DNA of 64,000 bases from Anthonomus grandis grandis (lineage: Eukaryota > Arthropoda > Insecta > Coleoptera > Curculionidae): the NCBI RefSeq assembly GCF_022605725.1, contig NC_065551.1:1116001-1180000 (forward strand). Reading direction: 5' to 3'. This document shows, piece after piece, positions 45,515 to 57,005 of the stretch. The translations under genes were made by a program, and so were the position numbers. The notes beneath the pieces were generated by a model. That model was not told the DNA's origin and did no database searches. It worked only from the letters and a program-made list of their open reading frames with translations. Within the stretch, counting starts at the first letter, position 1; each line of letters opens with the position of its first letter.

Positions 45515-46492
45515 TTATGGATCAAGTGTCTAATATTTTTCTATTAATGCAAGTGATTTCTGCCGAAGATCCTGATTGATTACAAACATTACAAAATGGT
45601 TCTTTAATACGACAAAATATGCGTTGTTTATCCCGAAATTGTCGTCGGTACTGCGTGATTCAGCATAGTAAAACAGCCTCTCTGGGAGTTATGTTCTTTT
45701 GCAAGCGATGTCGTGTGCGTTACAGTGTGCTTAAAGGCTCCTTTTTTGAAAGAAGCAATTGTCCCATCCGATTAACCCTTTTTTTAATGTGGGAATGGAC
45801 TTGTGAAGTCCGCACCGGATGTGCAGGAATGTCGGCAGGTTGTTCGCGACAAAATGCAATCCAGCAATATTGCTATTTTAGAGACATTTGTTCTTGGCAA
45901 TTATTGCAAAATGATAATTTATTCCGTTTCGGTAAAGTGGCATAATATGTAATTAGGTTTTATTTAATTTAATCGTTTTCTTTTCTAAAAATATTAGGTG
46001 GTCCAGGTCGGGTCGTCCAAATTGACGAATCGGTAATTGCTAGAAGAAAATTCAACCGAGGCCGACTTGTACGAGAACGCTGGATTTTGGGAATGTATGA
46101 TGTACAGGCCAAAAGGGGCTTAATAATGTACATTCCCAATCGTACATCAGCAACTTTAGAGGGCCTTATTGAAAAACACGTGTTGCCTGGCACAGAAATT
46201 TGGACGGATCTGTGGAGAGGATATTCCAGATTAAAAGGGTGTTTCTCCCTACATACATAAAACGGTAAACCATTCAACAAATTTTGTTGATCCGGTAACA
46301 GGTGTATGCACTAATTATGTTGAGGGATATTGGTCCTGCTTTAAGCAATACCTACGTCGCTTAGGTGTAATGCAGTCTCCCATGATGCCTCAATATATTG
46401 ACCAATTTATGTGGAGGGAAATATATGGGAAAACGGCATTCGATAGATTTCAAAATTTATTACAACAAATCAGTAACCGATATCATTTTTAA
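45515..46492 (+). pseudogene. Merlin transposase (DDE_Tnp_IS1595 / ISXO2-like)
   Basis: It starts near 45515 (DQVSNIFLLMQVISAEDP) with an early stop at about 45576. It has a zinc-ribbon-like part (CLSRNCRRYC, MFFCKRCRVRYSV), then an intron of about 70 bp (GTAAAG to ATATTAG at 45996). The catalytic region follows: GRVVQIDESVIARR (Asp), GTEIWTDLWRGY (Asp) and, after a frameshift near 46240, NYVEGYWSCFKQYLR (Glu), ending at TAA 46490-46492. The catalytic motifs survive; the stop and frameshift inactivate it. Confidence 0.88.
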
Positions 46493-46747
46493 ATATAAAA
46501 TGTGTTTTTGTTTATATAAATATTTATTTCAAATTTGTATATATACCTGTTTGTTAAATTTTTCTTAAGTTAGCAATCAATTATCTAAGGAATATATTAG
46601 ATGGTTTCCGTATTTTTTCATCTGTATGTGATAATTCTTTCTAGATGTGTTTGTTTCTAAATATTTAGGTTAGGCTTTAGAGTAATATTTATATTTTTTA
46701 AGAAAATATACACAATTCGGCAACTGCGAGTTCATATGTCAAAAGTT

Positions 46748-46936
46748 GCCGGCCCCGGCAGCGCGGTGGGTATATAACTGCCTAGCAGTCGTGTGGCCCT
46801 GGGTTCGAGTCCCAGACTTGGCATGGTTGTTTGTGATGTCCGATTTAGTTTAAGTACTAAAAAATTATATATAGAGGTTTTTCGTTACTAAATGTGCTCA
46901 GCACAAGGTCAATAAATTAAAAAAAAAAAAAAAAAA
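46748..46936 (+). mobile_element. tRNA-derived SINE
   Basis: The head resembles a tRNA, with an A-box-like GCGCGGTGGGTATATAACT and a B box GGGTTCGAGTCCC (internal RNA polymerase III promoter). A unique body and an A-rich tail (about 46917-46936) follow. The 14-bp duplications ATATGTCAAAAGTT lie at 46734-46747 and 46937-46950. It has no ORF and depends on another element's RT. It sits in the right arm of Merlin. Confidence 0.93.
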
Positions 46937-47169
46937 ATATGTCAAAAGTTTGACAATGTAATTATCAATAGCAACGAGTTTCGACCATTAAATAAATTAG
47001 AGTAGACCCATATTTTAGCATGTTTTAAAAAATGTAAATATTTTTTTTTAGCGTCCTATGTGAATAATCCGCAAATTTTTTTTTTCTTAATCTATTCTCC
47101 TTAAAATACTCTTTCTACTGAAATTTTAAAAAATTGGAAAATCGGAGATACTTAAAGTCGACAAGACCC

Positions 47170-48848
47170 TTGATATACTTCTCTCTGCAGATATATTTTT
47201 TGATTCCTTGCTTAGTGACAAAATAAGATTAAATAATGGTTTAATATTGCAAAATACTCTCTTTGGGTATGTTGTTAGTGGATATGCTCCCACAAATGCA
47301 AATTTATGTAATAATTTTTTTATTTCTTCACAGTCAGTGAATAAAATTGATATTAAAAAACTTATAGCCCAATTTTGGGAAGTTGAAAAAGTCCCAGAGA
47401 TATATACAGAACACTTTAATGATCAACATGCTTGTGATTCTATATTTTGTAATTCTTCAAAAAAAGTAGAAAATAATTTTTTTGTTGATTTGCCTTTAAA
47501 GGTCCCGTTTAATGAAATTAATTTAGGGGACTCCTTTTCAATTGCCTATAAACGGTTTGAAAATTTAGAAAAAAGGTTTAAATATAATCCTGATCTTTTT
47601 TATAGGTATAAAGCCTTTATTGACGAATATTTAAATTTAAATTATACAAAATTGTAGATATTTCTAATTATAATTTAAGTGGTTCGGTGTTTTTAAGGGG
47701 CACCACCCTGTTATAATAGATGAAAGTAAATCAACCTCTTGGCGTGTTGTATTTGATGGCAGCATGAAACCAAAAAATAAAAGGTCCCTAAATGATTTTT
47801 TATACAATGGCTCTGTAGTTCAGAGGTCATTATTTGAAATTTTGATGTTATTTCGCTCTTACAAGTTTGTAGTCCTGTCTGATATAAGACAAATGTATAG
47901 GATGATTTTAATAAATCCCAATCATTGTTCTTTACAGAACATATTTTGGAGAGACAACCCCGATTCTGACATTAAATGTTTGCAATTGCAAATAGTGACA
48001 TATGGGCTCAGGAGTTCATCCTTTTTAGCGACCAGATGTTTAGTGCATTTGGCAAATACCGAAGGTGCTCAGTTTCCACTAGCTGCTATTGCGCAATACA
48101 TATGTGGATGATATGCTGGGTGGGGCAGATACTCTTCAGGAAGTTAATGAACTTAAGTTCCAATTAATTCAACTTTTAAAGTTAGGTTCTTTTGAACTTC
48201 ACAAATGGTGTAGCAACAATTCAACAATCCTCGCAGATATTTCTAAAGAAAAGTGACATTTAGATGAAATTGACATGAATAAGGCAGATTCTGTTTTCAA
48301 AACTTTGGGTTTATCTTATATTCCGACAGCAGATTCTTTTAAAATAGTTTCTCCCAAAGGTGACATTCATAACTGCATAACCAAAAGACAAATCTTAAGT
48401 TACATTTCCAGATTCTTTGACCCATTGGGTCTAGTTGGTCCTCTTTGGTTACAGCAAAGCTTTTTATCCAGGAGTTATGGGCACAAGAATTAAAATGGGA
48501 TGATATTCTTCCAAACAATCTTTTGGAAAAATGGGAAAGCTTTTTAAATGATCTTTCTGCTATGCCAGAGATATTTGTTTCCAGATCATTAAACAGGGCA
48601 AATGCTAATCATGTTCACTTAATTGGCTATTGTGCTGCCTCTACAGTGGCCTATGGGGCAGTTTGCTAAGGCAATTTTTGATGATAACATTCATGTCAAC
48701 ATAATTTCCTCCAAATCAAGAATTGTTCCTTTAAATAAAAATTTGACAGTTCCTCGTTTAGAATTCAATAGTGCATTATTATTGGCAAACTTAATTAACA
48801 ATATTTATGAGTTATACAAATCAAAGGTTGATCGCGTAGTGTTGTACT
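47170..48848 (+). pseudogene. BEL pol: protease end, reverse transcriptase, RNase H start
   Basis: It resumes after Merlin with LLSADIFFDSLLSDKI and LQNTLFGYVVSGYAP (47185-47657). RT follows in shifted frames: SWRVVFDGSMKPKNKRSLND (about 47740), FVVLSDIRQMYRMI and TYGLRSSSFLATRCL. The YVDD catalytic box at 48101-48112 is in another frame. Then come SYISRFFDPLGLVGPLW and the conserved VPRLEFNSALLLANLI. Frameshifts lie near 47657-47700, 48095, 48255, 48465 and 48665. The RNase H part is cut at 48848 by a solo LTR. Confidence 0.85.
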
Positions 48849-49170
48849 TGTTCGGACTACGAGTGTACCCTCAACGTTATTTTATTCAAAGTTCAGTCCT
48901 ACTGACGCCATCTATCGGACGGCGTTTGTAACGCGCCACTTACCTTGCCTTGATGAACCTGTTTTACCTGCGGTTAGCTGAACTGAGACCACAGCGCCCC
49001 TGACGGGACGCCTCGACTCTCTCTCTTCTGTCAAGAACGCCAAGCAAGCAACAATAAATTTTGTTAACTTAAAAAATTAAACTCTTGTTTAAAGATTTGA
49101 ATAAATTAATTATCAAGAACTGACTAAAGTGTTTACTCATCGTTTAAAATACAGAACATTGTTCAATCCA
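48849..49170. mobile_element. Solo LTR in BEL pol
   Basis: 322 bp, starting TGTTCGGACTACG and ending TTCAATCCA (TG...CA). GTACT duplications flank it (48844-48848 and 49171-49175). Removing it restores the BEL reading (VVLYSDSNISLAW). An AATAAA-type signal lies inside. It belongs to a different LTR family from its host, since the ends do not match. Confidence 0.93.
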
Positions 49171-50918
49171 GTACTCCGACTCCAATATTTCATTAGCTTG
49201 GATTAAATCTGATCCAATCAATCTTAATGCTTATGTGGCAAATAGGGTATTAAAAATTCAAGAATTAACCTCTTCTTTTGAGTGGAGTTATATAAATTCA
49301 AAGCAAAACCCAGCTGATTGCCTCTCAAGAGGTTTGCAACCATACCAAATGTTTGAAAATGAACATTGGTTTAAGAGACCCACGATCCTTTACCAGAGGA
49401 AAAGAAAATTTGTGCTACTATTAAGGTTGCAGTGCAAACAGAATTCTTCTTCTTTGAAAAATATTCTAATCTATCAAAACTTCAAAGGGTTGTTGCATAT
49501 CTTTTTAGGTTTGTCAACAATTCCAAAAACAAAAATGATTCCAAATTGTTTGGCAATTTAAGTGTTCTGGAATTAGATCAGGCACTAAAGTCCATTATAA
49601 GATATGAACAAATAAATTCATTTTCAAATGAAATCAAACTGCTGCAGAAAAAACAAGCAATGAAATCATCATTAATCATGTTAGCTCCATTTATAGATTC
49701 TGAAAACATTCTTCGTTTAGGGGGGAGACTGCATAATGCAAAAATCGAATATTACCAAAAACATCCAATAATTTTGCCTAAAAATAGTCATGTTACTAAT
49801 TTAATTATTCATAGAGAGCATTTTAGATTGCTACATGCAGGTCAGAAGCAAGTATTAAGTTCTCTAAATTCTAGTTTTTGGATTGTAAATGGAATAAGAG
49901 AGGTCAAAAAGGTTCTGCATAAGTGCATTATTTGTTTTAAAGCTAAGGCTCGATGTTCACAACAGCTTATGGATTCTTTGCCAGAGGGCCGAGTGTCCCA
50001 AGCTAGACCTTTTCAGAATGTTGGTGTAGACTTCTGTGGTCCTTTTTATATTAAACAATCACGTTTAAGAAAATCCATCATCACCAAGTCTTACATAGCA
50101 GTATTTGTATGCTTTTCTATTAAAGCAATCCATATGGAGTTACTCTCAGACTTAACGACTGAACATTTTCTTGCAGCTTTCAAGAGGTTCATTTCGAGAA
50201 GGGGAAAGCCCACTCAGATATTTTGTGACCAACGTTTAAGGGTGCTAAAAATAAATTGGATGAATATTATATTTTAAATTCAAAAGAAAATAAAAATAAA
50301 ATTTATAATTTTGGCATTGAGGAAAAAATAACATTTAAATTTATACCAAGCTATTCACCTGTATTTGGGGGATTGTGGGAGGCAGGAGTTAAAAGTGCTA
50401 AGAACCACCTAAAGAGAGTTGTTGGTGAAACTCAATTAATTTATGAAGAACTAAATACAGTGGTTATTCAGATCGAAGGCATTTTAAATTCTAGACCTTT
50501 GACACCAATTTCAAACGATCCATCTGATTTTAGTTATTTAACGCCTGCCCACTTCCTAATTTTTTCTCCAATAACCACCTATCCAGAACCTAATGTCAGT
50601 TCCGTACCAATAGATCGTTTAAAGTTCTGGAAACTATGTTGTCAAATGCAGCAGCATTTCTGGCACGGGTGGCATAAAGACTATCTCGCTTAACTTCAGT
50701 GTAGGCCCAAGTGGCAACAGTCCATGCCAAATGTAGAACAGGGCATGTTAGTTCTTTTAAAAGAAGACAATGTACCCTCTTTAAAATGGCTAATGGCCAG
50801 AATTTCTAATGAAATTTTAGGTAAGGATAATAAAGTAAGGGTAGTAGAAGTCAAAACTCCCTATGGTACATATCTTAGGTCTATTACAAAAATAGCGCCA
50901 TTACCTTTATATAATTAA
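49171..50918 (+). pseudogene. BEL pol: RNase H end, integrase, DUF5641-like C-terminus
   Basis: SDSNISLAWIKSDP and NSKQNPADCLSRGL end the RNase H region. The integrase zinc region (HREHFRLLHAGQKQV, CIICFKAKARC) lies at about 49810-49960. The core has GVDFCGPFYIK (Asp, about 50032) and IFCDQ (Asp, about 50225), followed by a small deletion/frameshift, then FGGLWEAGVKSAKNHL (Glu, about 50370). The C-terminal part, WHKDYLA, a stop at about 50691, then GMLVLLKEDNVPSLKW and RSITKIAPLPLYN, is the DUF5641-like domain. It is inactive. Confidence 0.87.
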
Positions 50919-51096
50919 AAATTGTAAAAAAAAATGTTTTTATATTTGTATAGATGTTGTTTATTGATTCCTTCAGTAACAATAATTTTAAATAATAATT
51001 TTATTTGTGTAATAAATGTTTTAAGCTAATGCATTATATGTAATTCGTTTATAAATGTATATTATTATTAACAAGTCTCTTCAAGGGCCCGGAGCA

Positions 51097-51138
51097 TGTT
51101 GGAAATATAATCCAACAATTATTTGTTAATATCAAGTT
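51097..51138 (+). repeat. Start of BEL 3' LTR
   Basis: TGTTGGAAATATAATCC contains a TGTTGGA/TCCAACA inverted repeat and directly follows a purine-rich tract. It is shared with 22157-22198. The full LTR probably continues into the next few hundred bases, but the end was not found. Confidence 0.7.
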
Positions 51139-51755
51139 ATAACTTAACTTATTAACTTAACACTTATGACATTTCTTAACATAATGAGCGACATCGCGAG
51201 ACATATTTTTCCAACGATAAAATAATTTTAACTTGAGTCCTGTAAAGGGTCATTATGAAATCTTTCAATAAATTTAAGCTGTTCTTCTTTACTGTATATT
51301 TCCTTTGGGGGAGAAAATAGTACAATTTGAAATTTTTCTAATATTTCTTAACCTTTATATTTAAAATTATTTACGGTGCCACCTCGTAAAAATTTTATCA
51401 CCTATACTTAGTCTCATATTTTTAAAATTGCAGTCATCAGCTATTTTTTCAAGCTTAGATAATAATTGCGCTAACGCAAAATCATCATTAATGACAGGCA
51501 TACACATTCATATGCACATACAGTGTGGCAGACGGATCTGAAACACTTCGGCCTGAGGTAAGGGGAATGCAGTAGTGGAGACAACATGGCCGACTTCATT
51601 CATAAAATGGACAGTGGCGTGTGGTATTATGTAAAACTATTTAAATTCGATTTAAGGAAAATAATTTTAAAATTTATTAAAATAAATTTTCCTAATTATA
51701 ATTGTTCATTTGTATGTTTTATGGTTTTAGAAATAAGTTCTTTTTTTTTGGTATA
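51139..51755. other. LTR remainder and unassigned sequence
   Basis: AT-rich and probably LTR in its first part. No gene is supported. Confidence 0.4.
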
Positions 51756-52024
51756 CAGGGTGTCCCACAATCAACGTCACAGGCTATAACTTTTTTATTT
51801 TTGACTATAAAAATTAAAAAAAAAAATTAATAACTATAGGACCACTACCCAAAATTACTTAAAAAAACTACACCCAACAAATACATCCCCCAAAAATGGA
51901 TTTGTCGGGGGTAGTTTTTAAGTAATTTTGGGTAGTGATCATATAGCTATTAAAATATATTAAAAAAAAAAATACTTACAGATAAAGAAGTTATAGCCTG
52001 TGACGTTGATTGTGGAACACCCTG
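51756..52024. mobile_element. mariner-type MITE, foldback
   Basis: 269 bp from CAGGGTGTCCCACAATCAAC to its near-perfect reverse complement, flanked by TA (51754-51755 and 52025-52026). The centre is also inverted (ACTACCCAAAATTACTTAA against TTAAGTAATTTTGGGTAGT). Nearly the whole element can therefore fold into one hairpin. It has no ORF. Confidence 0.92.
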
Positions 52025-52415
52025 TATACAGGGTCGCACGCAAATATCTCTGTTGCTAAGCCGAATTTAAAAAACAAAGTTTAAACAAAAGTTGCTAAAG
52101 TCACAGGGGGCCACGTCACTGCAATAGTACGTGTATTTTGAAGGTCATTAAAAAAAAAAAAACAAAAGTCAAACGTCGACTAAAATGAGCCACCTGGCAT
52201 AGATTATAAAAAACGAACAGCATAAGCGTTTTGGCAATGATAAAAGTTCGGTTAAACTAGAAACGGGAATTTTAATGTTTTTTTATGCGAAATTTTCACT
52301 CTTTTTGGTATTTCCGAAAAAGTAAGGTAATTTGAGAAAAATATAAGGTAAATAACTTACCTAATTTTTCATTTACTGTTATTTATGTTAATGTTTTTTT
52401 TAAGTCTCACACACT
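52025..52415. other. AT-rich spacer
   Basis: No feature is supported. Confidence 0.5.
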
Positions 52416-53651
52416 TCACTTAAACATGTTTTTATTTTCACTGGTGAAATAAGCGAGCTCGTTTTCTTTACCTTCAGCCTCGTATTCACTATCGTCTTCA
52501 CTACTACTGCCATTAGTGTCACTGTCCTCATTTCCTATTGTGATGACAAGGGGCTCGATTTCTTCCATGATTTGGTCAGTTTCCCAGAATTTATCCTTCA
52601 GAAGTTTTTCCGTGAGCCATCTAGTAAAATTTTCCCTATTCATTTGGCCATGGTAATCACCTGTGGCCAATCCGGCTTTAAATATTAAACAGGCATTGTC
52701 CACAAAACCCTTGTCGGAACCTGCATGAACAATTATTAGCCGACCTAAAATATCATTTAAAATATATATATTTCTCAAATTTAACGGGTCCTTGCCCGTG
52801 AAAAATTATATGACTGTAACTTATACACACTATTTTGCATTGTATGCTTACCCGTTGAACTAATATTTTTTAAAACACCAGTAACCGTATCGCTCTGCCA
52901 ACATTTCTTGAACGTCAAATCGTTATCCACCCAAGTTTCGTCCAAGTAAATAATGTTTCGGCCTTCTTCACGATATTTTCGTATTTCGCGAAGATATTTG
53001 TATCTCCAGGAAAGAATATTGGGCCTGTCCATTAAAATTTTCTCTTATTTTGACACTTACGCCAAAAAAAGCCATTTGACTTTAATAAAAGACGAAGCGT
53101 TTCCCTGGAATAAGAAAAATTTGCCTCTTCTTTTAATTTTCTTCTTTTAATTTTCTTCTTTCTAGTTGTAACAACTTTCTAGTTGTCGGAACCACTTTAT
53201 ATTACAGGTAAAATCTGGTGATACAATGCCTAACTATTTGAAAATGATCATGATGTCATCTTTTTCGACGACAGTTTTCCGTGGCCGTTTTTTCCCTGGA
53301 CTGGCTAACATTTCATCAGGGTTATTTTGTCGCCTTTCTTCATCTTCCTTGTGAATTTTTCTCACAGATGATACGGAGACTCCGGTATAAAGGGAAACGC
53401 GATCAAGCTTACGCTTAAGAGGCAATTTTATCGAATTATTTGCAGCTTCTTCATCGCAAATCCTAATAACAACATTTTGAATGCATAGCTGGTATACAAA
53501 AAGCAATAAAATATAATATAAACTACTGTTTTTTTAAAAGGCACAATGTATTTCACTTTTTTTTAAATAAATTATTATAACTTACCTGTACGTTTGCTAT
53601 CACTTCCCTCGTTTGACTATGAAGGACCTTACCCTCAGTGAATTTATTCAT
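52416..53651 (-). pseudogene. Tc1/mariner-related (DDE_3 / IS630-type) transposase remnant
   Basis: Exon 1 is near 53651-53586 (NKFTEGKVLHSQTREVI, donor GTAAGT). Exon 2 (from about 53490) has a helix-turn-helix-like region (RVSLYTGVSVSSVRKIHKE). Downstream pieces are YSRETLRLLLKSNGFFWRK (about 53120-53060), RPNILSWRYKYLREIRKY and the catalytic IIYLDETWVDNDL (about 52955). RLIIVHAGSDKGFVDNACL and TGDYHGQMNRENFTRWL follow, then an acidic tail. Frameshifts or short duplications near 53230-53140 and 52790 break it. Element ends were not recognised. Confidence 0.75.
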
Positions 53652-53840
53652 TATAATAAATGTTATTATTCGTATATATGTAGACAATAATAAAAAAAAA
53701 CTAAAAAATTAAATATTAGGTATTTCATGTAAGTAATAAAACAGTGAAACTCCAAACCTAAGAAAATTACACTACCTACTTAGGTATACACAACACTAAT
53801 ATTAGTTTTTTTAATTAATAGCCACAAATAAAACAAAATA
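53652..53840. other. AT-rich spacer before Tigger
   Basis: No feature is supported. It ends with the TA target of the Tigger element. Confidence 0.5.
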
Positions 53841-56165
53841 CAGTGAGGTCTCGATAATCCGGATCAATAAAAACAACGCTGATCCGGATTAGCAAAAAAT
53901 CCGGATTACCGAAACACTATGATAAAATTGAGGATATTGCCCTAACCTATTATAATTATTAAATTAAAAACATGAAAATGGTGTTTTATCAAATTTTCTT
54001 TATTTAAAACAAAACAAACACATTCTTTATAACGAATAGAAAATTATTGGGTAATATACATATAAATACATATGTATGTATGTACATAATGTACTTAAAT
54101 GCAGCCATAACACATACAGTAGGTCAACATAACATTAGTTTGGGTTAGTAAAAAAATGTGTAATTTGGGTCTGCCTACAGGTTTTTAAATTTTTTATCAC
54201 TGCTGTTTCTCTCAGCCTCCTTAAGGTGACAAGTTCTGGCAGTTCCACGTCATTTTCTTCCGCCCATTGCAGACACACATTGAAACTCTTAACTGCATCC
54301 TGATGCTTCACAGTATTTTTAAGTTCAGGAACAATTTCCACCTCTTCTTCTGAATTCTCACCACTTGCTAAGTCTGGAACTAGCTCCTCATCTGCATCAA
54401 TCCACTGATTTACATCCAAATGTGTAAATGAAGTTTCTTTTCCTCCTAGTTGATTAAGCATGCCAGATATATTATCTTGAATGTTATCGGTTAAGTTTTG
54501 TTGGCCAATTTTTTCCTTCAATGCACTTAGTGGCATCAAATCGTCGGAATCATACTCTGTATCAGATGAAACAGCTTGGGTGGTTTTTGATAAAATATTG
54601 CGCCAGCATTTTTCTATGGTCTTTGAAGGAATTTTGCTCCACGCATCATTTAAAATAAACATAGCATCTTTAAGAGTCACTGACTTTAAGCTTTTGGTAA
54701 TGTCTTGTTCGTCTGAAGAAATAATGGTAGCCAAAATACTATTGCGGTAATGCATCTTTGTTAAACGGATAACATTTTAATCCATTGGTTGGATTAATGC
54801 TGTGCAGTTGGGAGGCAAAAACATTGTCATTATATTTCCATCTTCACTAACTAATTCTTCTTTTGTTGCATGAGAAGGCGCATTATCAACAATCAACAAA
54901 GCCCTTTCTTCCAGGTTTCGACTTCTTAGAAAAGTTTTCACTTGCTTTACAAACGATTCGTGAAACCATTGTTTAAATAAAGCAGATGTCATCCAAGAGT
55001 TCTTAGTTGACTTGTATTCAAGTGGAATCTGAACATTCTTAAATGATCTAGGGTTCTTAGCCTTTCCAATAACTAAGAAGTTTAGTTTGTCCATCTCCAT
55101 TGGTACATACCAAAAAAGTTATTCTTTCTTTACAAATTTTTCGGCCTGGGGCAGATTTTTCTTTAATATGTGCCAACGTTCGGTCGGGCAACATTTTCCA
55201 AAATAGTGCTGATTCATCAGCATTGTAAATTTGCCGGGGCGATAAATTAAGTTCTTTAATCTTATCTTCGAGCTCTACTAAAAATGGCTCAACGGCTTCT
55301 GGGTTATTGCTTAGTTTTTCGCCACTCACTTTTAGACAACGCAAGCCATGTCGCTTTTTAAAATTTGTTAGCCACCCTCTACTTGCAAGAAATTTGTTAT
55401 CACCATAATGTTTTTGATAAAGCTGTTTAGCCTTTTCGGATAGTATATCTGAGGTTATAACAGCATGCCTCTGCCTTTGAATTAAAAACCAATTCCGTAA
55501 ATACACCTCCATTTCGGGATATTCCGCTTTGCGTAAGCTTTTCTTGGTGCCTGGTCCAGTAACACAATGTCCAATAAACCTAGAAACAATAAAAACAACT
55601 TGAAAAACCCCCCACATATAAACATGCATGCAATTTATCTTTTATCATGAAAACTCGTCCATGCAAGTCAAAACTTTTAAAATAAAATGTCATGCGTCGA
55701 CATTTTTATCTGTCACACAACTTTATCTCTCAGAAAAAAAAAACAATAAAAACTTACTCTTCTATCTTATCAGAATGCTTCTTGATGTCTGATATTGTCG
55801 ATGTTCCAACGTTATATTCCATAGCTAAATTTTTAGCCATATATCCTTTCTTTAACTTTTGAACTATATCATATTTCTGCTGAATAGTTAAAGCCACGTG
55901 TTTCCGTTTTGGAGCCATCCCTACACTGTCCTACACACGTAATGGTCAAGCGACTAATAACAAGTAATAAGCTGGAATGAAGCGTTCTTTGCTACAATCA
56001 TACGAGCAAAATCATCCAATCACAGCCGCTGAAAAAGCATCATTCGCGATCCGGATAACCAAATCATATAAAATCTGGATTACAAAGTATATAATTGGAA
56101 AAATTCTTGATTCGGATAACCGAGGAATCCGGATTATCGCAATTCGGTTTATCGAAACCTCACTG
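53841..56165. mobile_element. pogo/Tigger-like transposon, complete ends
   Basis: TIR CAGTGAGGTCTCGATAATCC begins at 53841; the other end, in reverse complement from 56165, begins CAGTGAGGTTTCGATAAACC. TA is duplicated on both sides (53839-53840 and 56166-56167). It is 2,325 bp long. ATCCGGAT-type motifs repeat near both ends. It holds one two-exon transposase gene on minus. Confidence 0.95.
54135..55918 (-). pseudogene. Tigger transposase (CENP-B/jerky type), one frameshift and one stop
   Basis: Exon 1 (55918-55758) has the psq-type helix-turn-helix (RKHVALTIQQKYDIVQKLKK, GTSTISDIKKH) and donor GTAAG. Exon 2 (from about 55578 after TTTCTAG) has the CENP-B-type DNA-binding part (FLASRGWLTNFKKRHGLR). 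The DDE_1 domain follows: IYNADESALFW (first Asp, about 55209), LLIVDNAPSHATKEEL (second, about 54896) and NCTALIQPMD (third, about 54780). There is a frameshift near 55105 and an in-frame TAA at 54777-54779. The acidic C-terminal tail runs to 54135. Confidence 0.93.
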
Positions 56166-56269
56166 TAATAAATAACATATAAAATAAACGGAATCCAAAA
56201 ATCAACGATAAAACCTACGCCACCGTCCACCCTTCAATAGTAATCAATATTTTGAAACGGCAGCAAGAA

Positions 56270-56490
56270 TTATATGGCCACTTATGCTTAATATAAGTTT
56301 AGTTTAAGATAATAATTGTCACAGCTTATTCAGCATTTAGAAGTATATATATAGAGGATGTGAAAGAGGAGTAGTTAGTCATCTTAGCGCAGTCATAAGT
56401 AAGCTTTGCAACATTGTAACATAAATTGTATTCTTGTGTTTAACAAATTAATTTTTTTTTAAACACGAGTTGCGATTTATTAAATAAAAT
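56270..56490 (+). repeat. Probable 5' LTR of an errantivirus-like element
   Basis: It ends immediately before a primer-binding site. A TATA-like AGTATATATATAGAGG lies near 56342-56357. The start is uncertain, and no 3' partner LTR is seen because the 3' end of the element is lost. Confidence 0.5.
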
Positions 56491-56508
56491 TGGCGCAGTC
56501 GGTAGGAT
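56491..56508 (+). promoter_or_regulatory. Primer-binding site, tRNA-Ser type
   Basis: TGGCGCAGTCGGTAGGAT follows the LTR end directly. From memory this is the tRNA-Ser-complementary site used by 17.6/297-type insect errantiviruses. Confidence 0.8.
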
Positions 56509-57005
56509 CCTTTCGGAGGATCTCTGTGAACATCGTCGTCGAGTACAGATACGAGTAGTCGCGAGTTACGTAACGCGAATTACATAAATACGTAAGTGAG
56601 TGATCCCTTAGCTATAAGCGTGGATACAGTGCTTAGTGTCTGGAAAGTGCGGATTACCAGTAGTTCACTCTTCTGTTTTAACAGTTTTGAAAGGATCAAG
56701 AATTTAGTTGCTGAGCAAACTGAGACGAGCTGAGTGATTCCTGGCCTCGAAAAGTGGTACGCCATTGCGAGTAGCCAGTAGGAAGAATTGGCATAGCTAG
56801 CTTCCAAGACAGGTGGTGCCTTCACTACAGTATAGCTGTTGTTGCAGAGACATCATTTGATACAGGTCAGAAACTAGAAACTTTTTATTGTACTGTATAG
56901 AATTGTTTCTGTTAGTTGGAAAACCTGTTAATTAAGGAAATATTTTGAAAATTTTATAATTTATTTTTAAATTTTATTTTATTTTTTTTCTTTTTGAAGT
57001 TTAGT
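56509..57005 (+). other. Leader between primer-binding site and gag
   Basis: About 500 bp untranslated; presumably holds packaging signals. No ORF is supported. Confidence 0.55.

Larger units (their letters stand above)
43149..47169. mobile_element. Merlin (IS1016/ISXO2-like) transposon in BEL, with two nested retroelements
   Basis: The TIRs match at 25 of 28 positions: left starts GGTTCTAGTCGACTTTAGG (43149), right in reverse complement from 47169 starts GGGTCTTGTCGACTTTAAG. The 9-bp duplication TTGATATAC lies at 43140-43148 and 47170-47178, as expected for Merlin (8-9 bp). Removing it restores the BEL frame (NIDI to LLSADIFF). It contains an ISXO2-like transposase, a 921-bp Jockey fragment and a 189-bp SINE. 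Without those it is about 2.9 kb. Confidence 0.95.
41558..51138 (+). mobile_element. BEL/Pao LTR retrotransposon with nested insertions
   Basis: Gag, protease, RT/RNase H, integrase and the C-terminal DUF5641-like part follow in BEL order on plus. The start of the 3' LTR (TGTTGGAAATATAATCC) at 51097 follows a polypurine-like AAGGGCCCGGAGCA. A Merlin element (43149-47169) splits the protease region, and a solo LTR (48849-49170) splits the RNase H region. Several frameshifts make it inactive. Its extent past 51138 is undefined. Confidence 0.88.

Noticed and set aside
46760..46825. A functional tRNA gene
   Set aside because: A and B boxes are present, but the body, A-tail and 14-bp target duplications show a SINE insertion, and the arm pairing of a real tRNA is poor.
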